Shown: positions 1 to 7,651 of the stretch, in pieces
How the letters are laid out: every line of letters starts with the position of its first letter
Numbering within the stretch: the stretch's first letter is position 1
Assembly: GCA_009783025.1 (NCBI GenBank)
Contig: WRHY01000005.1
Span: 62,001-126,000 of the forward strand
Reading direction: 5' to 3'
Origin: Desulfovibrionaceae bacterium
Lineage (GTDB): Bacteria; Desulfobacterota; Desulfovibrionia; Desulfovibrionales; Desulfovibrionaceae
Length of the DNA: 64,000 nucleotides
Program-made: the position numbers and the translations under genes
The notes under the pieces: generated by a model
What the model was told of the DNA's origin: nothing
The model's database searches: none
Seen by the model: only the letters and a program-made list of their open reading frames with translations

Positions 1-887
1 ACCTTTACCGCGTCCGCGCCCGCCTCCAGGATGGCTTTGGCCCCCTCAAAGGTGCCGATGTTGCCGGCAATAAGCTGGCAAAGAGGCCAGGCCGCGCGCA
101 CGGCCCGAATGGCCGCCAGCACGTTGGCCGAATGTCCGTGCGCGGAATCGAGCACCAGAAAGTCGGCTTCAGCCGCCAGCAGGGCCTCGGCCCTGGGCAG
201 GCAGTCCGCGCCCACGCCAATGGCGCCGCCCACGCGCAGACGGCCTTTGTCGTCCTTGCAGGAGTTGGGGTATTTTTTGATTTTTTCCACGTCCTTCATG
301 GTGATCAGGCCGCGCAACTGTCTGTTTTCGTCCACCACCAGAAGCTTTTCAATCCTGTTCTTGTGCAGGTGATCCTTGGCCTCTTCCAGGGTGGTGCCCA
401 CGGGAACAGTGATCAGATTGCGCTTGGTCATGCGGTCTTTGACCAGGGTTTCCCCGGGGTCTTTGACAAAGCGCACGTCCCGGTTGGTCAGGATGCCGGC
501 AAGGCGGGTTCCGCGCACCACGGGCAGGCCGGACACGCGGTACTTGCTCATCAGGTCCAGGGCCTTGGCAACAGTGTCGTTGGGACTGACTGTTACCGGG
601 TCGGTAATCATACCGCTTTCGGACTTCTTCACCTTTTCGACTTCATGCCGCTGCAATTCAATGGGAATGTTCTTATGCACCACGCCCACGCCGCCGTGCC
701 GGGCCATGGAAATGGCCATGTCAGCTTCGGTAACCGTGTCCATGGCGGCGGACAGCAGGGGAATATTCAAACGGATGCCGGGGGTGAGGAAGGAAGAAAC
801 ATCAACCAGATCCGGCGTTGTTTCCGAAAACCCCGGAAGGAGCAGGACATCATCAAAGGTCAGTCCTTTGCCCACAAAATGACTCAT
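1..887 (-). CDS. guaB: IMP dehydrogenase, N-terminal part (cut by window edge)
   Basis: Converts IMP to XMP with NAD+, the first committed step of GMP synthesis, in the cytoplasm. The first 295 codons are present. The start MSHFVGKGLTFDDVLLLPGF is the usual IMPDH opening, followed by the substrate-loop region with the AAMDTVTE motif, two CBS domains (about residues 95-205, including RVSGLPVV and RIEKLLVVDE), then GADFLVLDSAHGH-type barrel strands. The sequence stops at ADAVKV, just before the catalytic Cys loop expected outside the window. The ATG at 887 is preceded by a leader of roughly 100 nt with its own promoter. No frameshift is seen. Confidence 0.97.
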   Translation of the reverse strand, partial: MSHFVGKGLTFDDVLLLPGFSETTPDLVDVSSFLTPGIRLNIPLLSAAMDTVTEADMAISMARHGGVGVVHKNIPIELQRHEVEKVKKSESGMITDPVTVSPNDTVAKALDLMSKYRVSGLPVVRGTRLAGILTNRDVRFVKDPGETLVKDRMTKRNLITVPVGTTLEEAKDHLHKNRIEKLLVVDENRQLRGLITMKDVEKIKKYPNSCKDDKGRLRVGGAIGVGADCLPRAEALLAAEADFLVLDSAHGHSANVLAAIRAVRAAWPLCQLIAGNIGTFEGAKAILEAGADAVK

Positions 888-966
888 AAAACAGCCTCGT
901 TCATGACTGGCGCATATACAACCCGGTAGAGGCCCGGCGTCTGGGTGGCCTCACGGTAGCCGTGGC

Positions 967-982
967 TAGGGGCTAGCCCCTA
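967..982. promoter_or_regulatory. 16-bp perfect palindrome at guaB transcription start
   Basis: TAGGGGCTAGCCCCTA is a perfect palindrome a few bases downstream of the guaB -10 box, so it should lie at the very 5' end of the leader. It could be an operator or an mRNA-end hairpin. No family is recognised. Confidence 0.5.
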
Positions 983-989
983 ATCCTTT

Positions 990-1019
990 TTTATAATGAG
1001 AAGAACGGAGAACTGTCAA
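990..1019 (-). promoter_or_regulatory. Sigma70-type promoter of guaB
   Basis: On the minus strand a perfect TTGACA (1014-1019) is separated by 18 bp from TATAAA (990-995). It faces guaB, about 100 nt upstream of its ATG. Confidence 0.6.
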
Positions 1020-1107
1020 GGGAGGAATATTTTATAGGACTACTATCATACTATTTTTATTCATTGATTTAAGAAAATCAATGTCTGTCCTGTTCCCCCA
1101 CACCCCC

Positions 1108-1136
1108 TTGCCTTTATTTTTCTCCTGTGCTAATAT
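1108..1136 (+). promoter_or_regulatory. Promoter of first rhs locus
   Basis: TTGCCT (1108-1113), 17-bp spacer, TAATAT (1131-1136). The same box pair and spacing recur in front of the second rhs gene (62732-62760), as does much of the roughly 140-nt leader, including an inverted repeat GGCCTC-N6-GAGGCC near 1204-1221. Confidence 0.6.
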
Positions 1137-1279
1137 ATATAAACATATAGCTTCCCTCCCCAGTCTTACCTGTTCCCGCTTCCCCCAACATACCCCCAAC
1201 TCGGCCTCCACGCCGAGGCCGCTTCGTTCTGTCTGTCAACAGCCACAACATCAACACACCAAACAAGGAGAAAAGCTCT

Positions 1280-2908
1280 ATGCAACAACACACGCCACAG
1301 TCCCACCAACAATTCTCACCCCGCCAAAGTCTGCTCGGTTCACCACTCGAATCCAAGCCCAAGCTCTCAACCTCACCCCCCGCAGACGCCACCCTCACCC
1401 GCAACGGCCTCACCATAGAATGCTTCTATAACCAAAACGGCAAGCTCCACAAAAAAATCGAACACTACGGCAACTCCTCCACCGAATTCACCTACGAGTT
1501 CGACACACGCGGCCACCTGCTCAAAGCCTTCCGAAACAAAAAACTGGTCGAAGAATACGCCTACAACGAACTCGGACAACGCATACGCACACAAGGCCAG
1601 TATCGTGACTGCGGCATGGGCAATCTGGAGTACGACAAGCAGGGCAAACTGATCAAAGCCGGTGACTACTCCTTCACCTACGATGCCCAAGGCGCTCTGG
1701 CCGAACGCCACATCCGGGGGAATACAACCAAATTCTCCTACGGCAACGATACCCTCTTGGACAAAGTGCGCCTCAGTTACGGCGGCCTCCAGTACGAGTA
1801 CGACCCGAAGCACCGCATCGTTCCGGCCAAACGCTTCAGGAACGAACATCTGGTCGCGGAGTATGTATGGCTCGATGCCCTGCGCCTCTCCAAGTACCTG
1901 GACCACGAGCATTGTCTGGAATATACCTTTCTCTACGATAAAAACGACGTTCTGGATCGCGTGCGCATTGTCCGCAAACCGTACAGGGAATTGAAGCCTC
2001 TTCCAGGCTGCGACATCGTGGCCGCCAGCAGCGACTGGCCCTATTACCTGCGCCTGCAAGGGACCATGCGGGGGCTGGACGCTCTCTTCGAGAAATACGG
2101 CGATGTGCTTGACCTCCACTGCTGCACGGACCAGGTGGGAACCCTGAAACTCCTCACCGACAGGCAGGGCCGACCGGTCAAGGAAATCCAGCGGGACAGC
2201 TTTGGGGTGGAGTTGCACGACAGTTTTCCTGATTTGTACATGCCCATAGGGTTTGCCGGGGGCCTTGAGGATCCGGACACCGGCCTTGTGCACTTTGGCT
2301 ACCGGGACTATGATCCGGTAGTGGGCAGGTTTACCGCTCCGGATCCGCTGGGCGACACGGGCGGGGATCATGATTTGTATGACTATTGCGTGGATGATCC
2401 GGTTACGATGAATGACCCGACGGGGTTGACGCCTCTGATCGCACTGTCGCCTTTGATAAAGGCCGCACTGGCAGGAACGGCGGGAAAAGCGGCTGCCTTG
2501 GGCCTGGGGCTGGCAGGAGCATACGGAGCCGCGAAAGCCGTGGATAAACTGGAAGGCAAAGGCGGCACAAAGGCGCAGGATGGAGTAGAAGCCGTGGCTT
2601 CCAAGGTTGCCAGGGCGAGCCTTATTTCCGCCGCCGCCTCACCGCTGCCGGCTGCCGGGCGCACTGGCGTGAGAGCGTTCACTGCTGCCGGGCGAACGGC
2701 AGCCGATGCTGGACTGCGAGCTATGGCGAGGGTTCAGGCTAGCGCACAGGGGGATAAAATTATAAAAGGAGCAACGCAGGCTGCAAGGTTTGGAGAAGGG
2801 TATTATCTTCCTGGTCCTCCCACGGCGGTTACCTTCCCCGGTGCGTTAGGCGCAACGGCAAAAGAACTTGTAAAAAAATTCCAAGAGTGGCAAGACTCCA
2901 AAAAATAG
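1280..2908 (+). CDS. Short RHS-repeat protein with hydrophobic C-terminal tip
   Basis: 542 residues. YD/RHS-type repeats span about residues 45-290 and the RHS core signature lies at about 325-385 (VHFGYRDYDPVVGRFTAPDP, then LYDYCVDDPVTMNDPTGL). The core ends at DPTGL, where polymorphic toxin tips normally begin. The remaining ~155 residues are Ala/Gly-rich and partly hydrophobic, ending in a charged tail. There is no signal peptide, PAAR or VgrG region, so it is far shorter than classical Rhs proteins. The ATG at 1280 follows AAGGAG. A two-TM protein gene follows after 23 bp, and a paralogous pair lies inverted at 60.6-62.6 kb. Inference: a polymorphic toxin whose tip acts on membranes. Plain RHS structural function is possible. 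Confidence 0.85.
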   Translation: MQQHTPQSHQQFSPRQSLLGSPLESKPKLSTSPPADATLTRNGLTIECFYNQNGKLHKKIEHYGNSSTEFTYEFDTRGHLLKAFRNKKLVEEYAYNELGQRIRTQGQYRDCGMGNLEYDKQGKLIKAGDYSFTYDAQGALAERHIRGNTTKFSYGNDTLLDKVRLSYGGLQYEYDPKHRIVPAKRFRNEHLVAEYVWLDALRLSKYLDHEHCLEYTFLYDKNDVLDRVRIVRKPYRELKPLPGCDIVAASSDWPYYLRLQGTMRGLDALFEKYGDVLDLHCCTDQVGTLKLLTDRQGRPVKEIQRDSFGVELHDSFPDLYMPIGFAGGLEDPDTGLVHFGYRDYDPVVGRFTAPDPLGDTGGDHDLYDYCVDDPVTMNDPTGLTPLIALSPLIKAALAGTAGKAAALGLGLAGAYGAAKAVDKLEGKGGTKAQDGVEAVASKVARASLISAAASPLPAAGRTGVRAFTAAGRTAADAGLRAMARVQASAQGDKIIKGATQAARFGEGYYLPGPPTAVTFPGALGATAKELVKKFQEWQDSKK

Positions 2909-2931
2909 GCTTGGACTTGGAGGGAAGAAGA

Positions 2932-3282
2932 ATGAACGATCCCGGTGGCCCGCATTGGGCGCTGGCCCTTGGTATTCTGCTGATTGTCTCAGGCGTGTTT
3001 GGTATAATAACAGGCGTGGGTGGATATCTGGGGGGAGATCTCGTTCCGAAAATTCCCGTCGTGGACTGGGCTGGATGGATTTTTTTGCCTTGCGGCATCG
3101 CCATTACTGTTCTCTCCATCATCGCTCTGCGGCGCGGCGAAGGCAAGCCCAAGAAATATACGGACGAGGACGTTGCTCGCGCCAAAGAAGCACTGGACCG
3201 CATGTATTTGCGCGAGCATGGTTCGTTGCCGGAGGAACCGCCGTCCGGGCCGGAGGAGCCAAAGTCAAAGAAAGATGTATAG
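2932..3282 (+). CDS. Two-TM protein, putative RHS immunity
   Basis: 116 residues. Two hydrophobic segments (about 9-29 and 45-68) are followed by a charged cytosolic tail with KKYTDEDVARAKEALDRMYL. The ATG at 2932 is chosen because GGAGGGAAG lies just upstream; a GTG in the same frame at 2887 would overlap rhs. Two paralogs (3426-3761 and 60612-60941) keep the same topology and tail, and every copy follows an rhs 3' end or its relic. Position right after a toxin-like RHS tip and the small membrane topology suggest an immunity protein. No family name is known to me. Confidence 0.7.
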   Translation: MNDPGGPHWALALGILLIVSGVFGIITGVGGYLGGDLVPKIPVVDWAGWIFLPCGIAITVLSIIALRRGEGKPKKYTDEDVARAKEALDRMYLREHGSLPEEPPSGPEEPKSKKDV

Positions 3283-3286
3283 CATG

Positions 3287-3310
3287 AAAGGGGCTTCGGC
3301 CTCTTTTCTT
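3287..3310 (+). terminator. Rho-independent terminator after first immunity gene
   Basis: AAAGGGGC-TTCG-GCCTCTTT stem with a C(TTCG)G tetraloop and a T-rich tail. The matching hairpin follows the third immunity gene near 60551-60573. Confidence 0.7.
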
Positions 3311-3402
3311 TTGCCACAGCAGTTTCTCTTCAGGGTGCGGTAGGCGTAGCGGCAGTTCGGCTTGTAGAAAAACCTCAATAGTGGCAAAATTCCAAAAAAT
3401 AG
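3311..3402 (+). pseudogene. Decayed 3' end of an rhs gene
   Basis: Bases 3334-3402 align without gaps to the last 69 bases of rhs at 2840-2908 (both end in CCAAAAAATAG), and similarity continues upstream to about 3311. Read in the rhs frame it contains an internal TAG (PQQFLFRVR then stop), so it is non-functional. It sits directly upstream of the second immunity gene, as the intact rhs end sits upstream of the first. Confidence 0.75.
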
Positions 3403-3425
3403 GCTTGCGCTTTAAGGAAAGAGAA

Positions 3426-3761
3426 ATGGACGACCGCAATCACCCGCTTGGCTCGCTGATCGTTGGTATTCTGTTGATTGTCACGGGCGGGTGGAACATA
3501 ATAACAGGCGAAGGCGGGTATAGAGGAGGGATTCTGGTTTCGAAGGCCCCCGTTGTAGACTGGTATGGATGGGTTTTTTTGCCTGGCGGCATCGCCATTA
3601 CTGTTCTCTCCATCATCTCTTGGCGGCGCGGCGAAGGCAAGCGCAAGCCCAAGAAATATACGGACGAAGACGTGGCCCGCGCCAAAGAAACACTGGACCG
3701 CATGTATTTGCGCGAGCATGGCACCTTGCCCGAAGAACCGCCGTCCAAGAAAGACGTATAA
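3426..3761 (+). CDS. Second two-TM putative RHS immunity protein (orphan)
   Basis: 111 residues, paralogous to the proteins at 2932-3282 and 60612-60941: two TM segments (about 9-28 and 44-66) and the tail KKYTDEDVARAKETLDRMYL. The ATG at 3426 follows AAGGAAAG. Its upstream 90 bp is a relic of an rhs C-terminal end, so it looks like an immunity gene left behind when an older toxin tip was displaced. This fits the orphan-module arrangement known for rhs and CDI loci. The function is inferred from context only. Confidence 0.7.
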   Translation: MDDRNHPLGSLIVGILLIVTGGWNIITGEGGYRGGILVSKAPVVDWYGWVFLPGGIAITVLSIISWRRGEGKRKPKKYTDEDVARAKETLDRMYLREHGTLPEEPPSKKDV

Positions 3762-3762
3762 C

Positions 3763-3786
3763 CGCCCGCTAAGCGGGAGGTTTTCC
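3763..3786 (+). terminator. Terminator after orphan immunity gene
   Basis: CCCGCT-A-AGCGGG stem immediately after the stop codon, followed by GGTTTTCC. Confidence 0.55.
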
Positions 3787-3794
3787 ATACACAA

Positions 3795-3828
3795 AAACGT
3801 CGGCGGAGCCTTTGCTCCGCCGACGTTT
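3795..3828. terminator. Bidirectional terminator between immunity gene and secG
   Basis: A 14-bp perfect stem (AAACGTCGGCGGAG / CTCCGCCGACGTTT) with a 6-base loop, flanked by A-rich and T-rich sequence. It lies between convergent transcription units and can serve both. Confidence 0.8.
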
Positions 3829-3853
3829 GTTGTTTCAGTCTGTCGCGATTCAG

Positions 3854-4183
3854 TTATTTTTCCGCGGGGGCCTGCTGTACCTCGGCCGGGGCCGGGGGCG
3901 TGACAGGCGCGGAGGGGTCGTCTATGGAAATGTCCCTGAGGATGTCTTCCTTGCTGGTTTTCACTCCGGTAAGGATGTTGTAGCCTAGGGAGGTAGCCAG
4001 GAAGATGACGGCCACAAAGGTGGTCAGCTTGACCAGAATGCCGCCCGCGCCGGTGCTGCCGAACAGGGAAGAGGAGCCGCCGCCGAAAATCACGCCCATG
4101 CCTTCTTTGCCGGACTGCAACAGAACCAGCAGCACAAGAATGACGCAGACGATGATGTGCAGGGTTAAGATCAACTTTTCCAA
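3854..4183 (-). CDS. secG: Protein translocase subunit SecG
   Basis: 109 residues. Non-essential SecYEG subunit of the inner-membrane Sec translocon. Two TM segments (about 3-24 and 50-70) flank the diagnostic GKEGMGVIFGGG...LFGSTGAGG loop; the tail is Pro/Ala-rich. The start is taken as TTG at 4183, giving EKLILTLHIIV after the initiator, because GAGGAGG lies 6-7 bp upstream. A TTG at 4198 would include that Shine-Dalgarno inside the gene. It follows tpiA on the same strand with about 90 bp between, a common secG-tpiA pairing. Confidence 0.93.
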   Translation of the reverse strand: MEKLILTLHIIVCVILVLLVLLQSGKEGMGVIFGGGSSSLFGSTGAGGILVKLTTFVAVIFLATSLGYNILTGVKTSKEDILRDISIDDPSAPVTPPAPAEVQQAPAEK

Positions 4184-4272
4184 AACCGGCCTCCTCAAAA
4201 TCCTGTCCGGAACGGGCAGGCGTTATACTATGCGGTAGGGATCCCGCCCTTACGGGCAGCCAAGCGGTTGTC

Positions 4273-5025
4273 TCAGGCCAGAACAATGCGGCTGAAACTT
4301 TCCGCCTGCAAAGAAGCACCGCCTACCAAGACTCCATTAACATTGTCAAGTCTTATAATTTCTCCGGCGTTTTCCGGCTTGACGCTTCCACCGTACAGGA
4401 TGCGCATATCCTTGCCCTGCGCGGGAAAACGTTTGAGCAAAAAGGAACGCGCCAGGGCGTGGGCTTCCAGAATTTCTTTTGGCCCGGCGACGCGGCCGGT
4501 GCCGATGGCCCAGACCGGCTCATAGGCCACGGCCAGATCCGGCGCGGGCACGGTATCGCTGACCCCGGCAAGGCCTTCGCGCATCTGGCGTTCCAGCACG
4601 GCCGCGAGCGCGCCGCTGTCGCGTTCTTCCAGGGTCTCGCCGATGCAGAACACGGTTTTCAGGCCGTTTTCCAGAGCAAAGGCGGTTTTTTTGCCGATAA
4701 AGGCGTCGCTTTCACCAAAAATGGCCCGGCGTTCAGAGTGACCGGTGAGCACCCAGGCGCATCCGGCATCGCGGAGCATGGCCGGGGAACACTCGCCTGT
4801 GAAGGCTCCTTCCTGGGCAGGATAACAGTTCTGCCCGCCCAGCCCGATACGCACGTTCTTGCCCAGGGTATCCGCGCAGGCGGAAAGAGCGGTGAAGGGC
4901 GCGAAAACCACGCTTTCACGATCCGCGGGCAGATCGGGAAGCAAGGCGGCAAGCCGGGTGATGGTGTCTGCGGCTTCGGCGCGGGTCTTGTACATTTTCC
5001 AGTTGGCGGCCATGAGTAATTGCAC
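4273..5025 (-). CDS. tpiA: Triosephosphate isomerase
   Basis: 250 residues, the usual length. Interconverts glyceraldehyde-3-phosphate and dihydroxyacetone phosphate in glycolysis and gluconeogenesis. Catalytic residues are visible: N8 and K10 (AANWKMYK), H96 (LTGHSERR) and E169 (AYEPVWAIGTG). The phosphate-binding end is present (ILYGGSVKPENA; VNGVLVGGASL). The start is GTG at 5025 with GGAGG 7 bp upstream. It lies between rimI and secG in the same orientation, probably cotranscribed. Confidence 0.97.
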   Translation of the reverse strand: MQLLMAANWKMYKTRAEAADTITRLAALLPDLPADRESVVFAPFTALSACADTLGKNVRIGLGGQNCYPAQEGAFTGECSPAMLRDAGCAWVLTGHSERRAIFGESDAFIGKKTAFALENGLKTVFCIGETLEERDSGALAAVLERQMREGLAGVSDTVPAPDLAVAYEPVWAIGTGRVAGPKEILEAHALARSFLLKRFPAQGKDMRILYGGSVKPENAGEIIRLDNVNGVLVGGASLQAESFSRIVLA

Positions 5026-5055
5026 GAGCGATCCTCCTTGCGGAAAAGAGGTAAT

Positions 5056-5544
5056 TTACGGCAAGTCGCGGCATAACACAAGGGCGTCTTCGTCCGTGTC
5101 CGCATAATAGCGTTTGCGCCGTCCGCACTCCTGAAAGCCTGCTCGCGCATACAGAGCCAGGGCCGCTTCATTGCCGGCGCGCACTTCCAGCAGGGCGCGG
5201 GTGCAGCCGGACAAGGCCGCTTCGCGCAGGGCATGCATAAGCAGGCGTCCGCCGTGGCCGCGTTGCCTGCACGCCTCGCGCACGGCAATATTGTAAATTT
5301 CCGCCTCTCCGGCGGCGTGGTGCAGGCCGAGGCTGATATAGGCGTCAAGGCCGCTCCGGCTCGCGCGCAGGCCAAAGACGCAAAAGCCGGGCAGCACGGT
5401 CGTGTCATGCGCGGCGCTCAACAGCGCGGCATAGCGCTCCTCACTCCAGGCGGTGGAAAAACACGCGGCTTCCAGCGCGGCCAGAGCGGCCGCGTCTTTT
5501 GCTTTGAGCATAACAATGCTATATCTGGGTTTGTCCGGCTGCAT
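5056..5544 (-). CDS. rimI: GNAT acetyltransferase, RimI-like
   Basis: 162 residues from ATG 5544. GNAT fold with the acetyl-CoA loop REACRQRGHGGRLL (RxxGxG/A type) and the C-terminal signature NEAALALYARAGF, as in RimI, which acetylates the N-terminus of ribosomal protein S18. No clear Shine-Dalgarno precedes ATG 5544; ATG 5574 in the same frame adds ten residues and cannot be excluded. A family A repeat starts 40 bp upstream and may form its leader. RimI is the best guess; other Nalpha-acetyltransferases are possible. Confidence 0.8.
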   Translation of the reverse strand: MQPDKPRYSIVMLKAKDAAALAALEAACFSTAWSEERYAALLSAAHDTTVLPGFCVFGLRASRSGLDAYISLGLHHAAGEAEIYNIAVREACRQRGHGGRLLMHALREAALSGCTRALLEVRAGNEAALALYARAGFQECGRRKRYYADTDEDALVLCRDLP

Positions 5545-5583
5545 GGCTGAATACTGTAGCGCGTTACGGCGCATTTGCAAATG

Positions 5584-5710
5584 GGTAGTGTCTCAGTTTG
5601 GCCTGATACTTCGTCAGGCTTGCTTTGTGCTCCGGGGCAGGACCAGAAGAGTCCAGCCCCATCGCCCAAAGCTACGCCTTCCTCGTCTGAGGCCAAACTG
5701 AGACACTACC
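5584..5710. repeat. Family A palindromic repeat, copy 1 (127 bp)
   Basis: Terminal inverted arms GGTAGTGTCTCAGTTTGGCC / GGCCAAACTGAGACACTACC match over 20 bp. The GGCC at the inner end, where most copies have GGCG, occurs in both arms. It lies between rimI and the Nudix-like gene. The core CTCCGGGGCAGGACC...AGTCCAGCCCCATC forms an inner stem. Confidence 0.9.
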
Positions 5711-5730
5711 GACATTGAGGTACTACCGAT

Positions 5731-6384
5731 ATGGTTTCTGATTCTTCTTCAGCGCGGACCCGCATTGCCAAGGCCGCGCAAAAGCTGCGGGACGAAGCGG
5801 CGCGGACCCTGGCCAGAGAGGCGCCGCCGCAGAGGCCGCGTCCGGCCCGGCCCTTGCGGGAGTCTCCGCCGCCGCCGTTTGCCGTGGACTTGCATGAAAG
5901 TGAACGCGCCGTTCTGGTGGAAGTCACGGATCAGGCGGATCAGGCCCTCTTGTGCATGCCGCCGGAAGAGGCCATGCGCCAGAGGCTGCGGCTGCGGCTG
6001 GCGGCTGTGGCGGCGCGCACGCGGCAGAACAAGGTTATTCTGCATCGGCGCAGGGATGCGAGGCTCGGCAGCGCGGGAACATGGGATTTGTATACCGGAT
6101 TCGTGATGGTGGGTGAAGCGCGGGAAGACGCGGCCATCCGCCTGCTGGAGACCGGGGCGATTATAGGCGGGCTCAGGGTGGTTCACGTTGCCGACCGGGA
6201 GGACGAGCCCGCCCGTCTGGCCCTGTTTGTGGCGGATCTGCCTGCCGGAGTCTATCCGGCGCATCCGGCCCAGGAGCTTTTGGAAGCTGATGCCGACGAG
6301 TTGCGCGGACTGGTGCGCGATGCCCCGGAACTGTTCAGCCCTGAGCTTATATGGGCCGAGGCAAGCGGAATGTTATTTCGGTAG
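5731..6384 (+). CDS. Nudix-like protein with degenerate Nudix box
   Basis: 217 residues. The N-terminal ~45 residues are charged and Ala/Pro-rich. From about 55 it resembles isopentenyl-isomerase-like Nudix proteins (VEVTDQADQALLCMP..., NKVILHRRRDARLGSAGTWD). The Nudix box begins normally (GFVMVGEAREDAAI) but then reads RLLETGA, two residues shorter than the canonical REUxEExG, so the metal-binding Glu pair is absent. A catalytically inactive or altered Nudix fold is inferred. Its TAG stop (6382-6384) is formed by the first bases of a short family A repeat. Confidence 0.75.
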   Translation: MVSDSSSARTRIAKAAQKLRDEAARTLAREAPPQRPRPARPLRESPPPPFAVDLHESERAVLVEVTDQADQALLCMPPEEAMRQRLRLRLAAVAARTRQNKVILHRRRDARLGSAGTWDLYTGFVMVGEAREDAAIRLLETGAIIGGLRVVHVADREDEPARLALFVADLPAGVYPAHPAQELLEADADELRGLVRDAPELFSPELIWAEASGMLFR

Positions 6385-6450
6385 TGCCTCAGTTGGGGTG
6401 ATACTGCGTCAGGCGACGTTTTTTGTCTGCCCTTCAACTGAGACACTACC
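6380..6450. repeat. Family A repeat, miniature copy (71 bp)
   Basis: Arms GGTAGTGCCTCAGTTG / CAACTGAGACACTACC with a shortened centre (GTGATACTGCGTCAGGCG then TTTTTTGTCTGCCC). Both arms carry CAGTTG where other copies have CAGTTTG. The opening GGTAG supplies the stop codon of the Nudix-like gene. Confidence 0.8.
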
Positions 6451-6473
6451 GGTAGTGCTTAAGCTGTGGGGGG

Positions 6474-6530
6474 GTGCAGGGGGAATCATTTCCCCTGCCG
6501 GGGGAGTCTGAGGGGGTAGAACCCCCTCAG
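6474..6530. repeat. Family B double-hairpin repeat, copy 1
   Basis: Two adjacent hairpins (GCAGGGGGAAT...TTCCCCTGC and CTGAGGGGG...CCCCCTCAG). A near-identical copy is at 38294-38349. Both sit at the 3' end of a minus-strand gene; here the terminal CCCTCAG contains the nagZ stop (6527-6529). It is probably a transcription-end element. Confidence 0.75.
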
Positions 6531-7651
6531 GGGCGGAGCCCGGCCGCGGCCTTGAGCGTCATAATCCGCGTATAGGATTCCCGGATGCGGGATTCAGGTA
6601 TGCTTCCTTCGCGCACCAGTTCCACCAGCGCGGCGTGCGCTTTGCGGCCTTCCTGCGGGTCATGGCGCAGGTTGTTGCCAAAGAGCAGGATATCCGCTCC
6701 GGCCAGAACCGCGAGGCGCACGGCTTCCTTCATGCTGTATGTGTCTTCCACGGCCCGCATCTGCAAATCATCGGTAATGACCACGCCCTGCCAGCCCAGG
6801 GAGCCGCGCAGCAGACCGGTAATAATCCGGGGGGAAAGCGAGGCCGGGAGTTCGCCGCCTTTTTCCCGGTGCACAATGTGTCCCGGCATGATCATGGCGG
6901 GCGGGGTGTGGGGCAGAATACGGCGGTACGGTTCCAGTTCCTCGGGCGTCCAGGTGGCGGTGACGTCCGCAAGGCCGAGGTGCGTGTCGTGCCGCGCGCT
7001 GCCGTGGCCGGGAAAATGTTTGTAGCAGGGGATGACCCCGGCTGAGGCCAGGCCTTCGGCAAAGGCCCGGCCGTGCGCGGCCACGTGGTCCGGATGCGCG
7101 GAAAAGGAACGGCCGAGAGCGCCGATGGCCGGGCTTTGCGGATTGACGTTCATATCCAGGACCGGAGCGAAATTCAGATTGACCCCAACGGCATGCAGGG
7201 CCGCGCCCATGCGCGCCGCTTCGGTCCGTGTGGTCCCCGGACTTCCCCGGCCGAGTTCCGCGGCCGAAGGGCTGGCGGCAAAGCCGTGCTCCTCCTTGAA
7301 GCGGCGCACCTTGCCGCCTTCCTGATCCACGCCGACAAACAGCGGAACCGGCGCGTCCTTCTGCAACAGGGCGGTGAGCGCCGCAACCTGTTTGAGCGAG
7401 CGGATGTTGCGCGTTTGTTTGCTCAGGTAGTCAGGCTCAAAAAGGATGACCCCGCCAATGCGCCCGGCCCGGATGTCCGGCAGCAGGTATTGCAGGTCTT
7501 CGCTCAAGGGCTGTTCCCCGGTGCCGCGAAAACCGGTCATGATCATCTGCCCGGCCATGTGTTCCAGGGAAGGGGCGGCCGCGCCGAACCCGGTCCGGGC
7601 GTAAGCGCTAAGCACAAGGACGGCGCACAGAAGGGCAAGGTATCGCTTCAT
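6527..7651 (-). CDS. nagZ: Family 3 glycoside hydrolase (beta-N-acetylhexosaminidase-like)
   Basis: 374 residues. A signal peptide (about 1-24) precedes a GH3 N-terminal barrel. Motifs are the KHFPGHGSARHDTH loop carrying the NagZ His-Asp dyad, VGVDQEGGKVRRF, and the nucleophile region VVITDDLQM. NagZ enzymes remove GlcNAc from muropeptides during cell-wall recycling; a signal peptide points to periplasmic action, unlike cytoplasmic E. coli NagZ. The ATG overlaps the stop of the phosphoesterase gene (ATGA), so the two are translationally coupled. The stop lies inside a family B repeat. Confidence 0.88.
   Translation of the reverse strand: MKRYLALLCAVLVLSAYARTGFGAAAPSLEHMAGQMIMTGFRGTGEQPLSEDLQYLLPDIRAGRIGGVILFEPDYLSKQTRNIRSLKQVAALTALLQKDAPVPLFVGVDQEGGKVRRFKEEHGFAASPSAAELGRGSPGTTRTEAARMGAALHAVGVNLNFAPVLDMNVNPQSPAIGALGRSFSAHPDHVAAHGRAFAEGLASAGVIPCYKHFPGHGSARHDTHLGLADVTATWTPEELEPYRRILPHTPPAMIMPGHIVHREKGGELPASLSPRIITGLLRGSLGWQGVVITDDLQMRAVEDTYSMKEAVRLAVLAGADILLFGNNLRHDPQEGRKAHAALVELVREGSIPESRIRESYTRIMTLKAAAGLRP

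Noticed and set aside
132..929. Long plus-strand open frame opposite guaB
   Set aside because: It is the antisense of a clearly recognised gene in this GC-rich DNA, with no protein-like features.
1373..2371. 332-codon minus-strand frame opposite the first rhs gene (and its counterpart at 61094-62512 opposite the second)
   Set aside because: They mirror the RHS coding strand. Their similarity to each other is explained by the rhs duplication.
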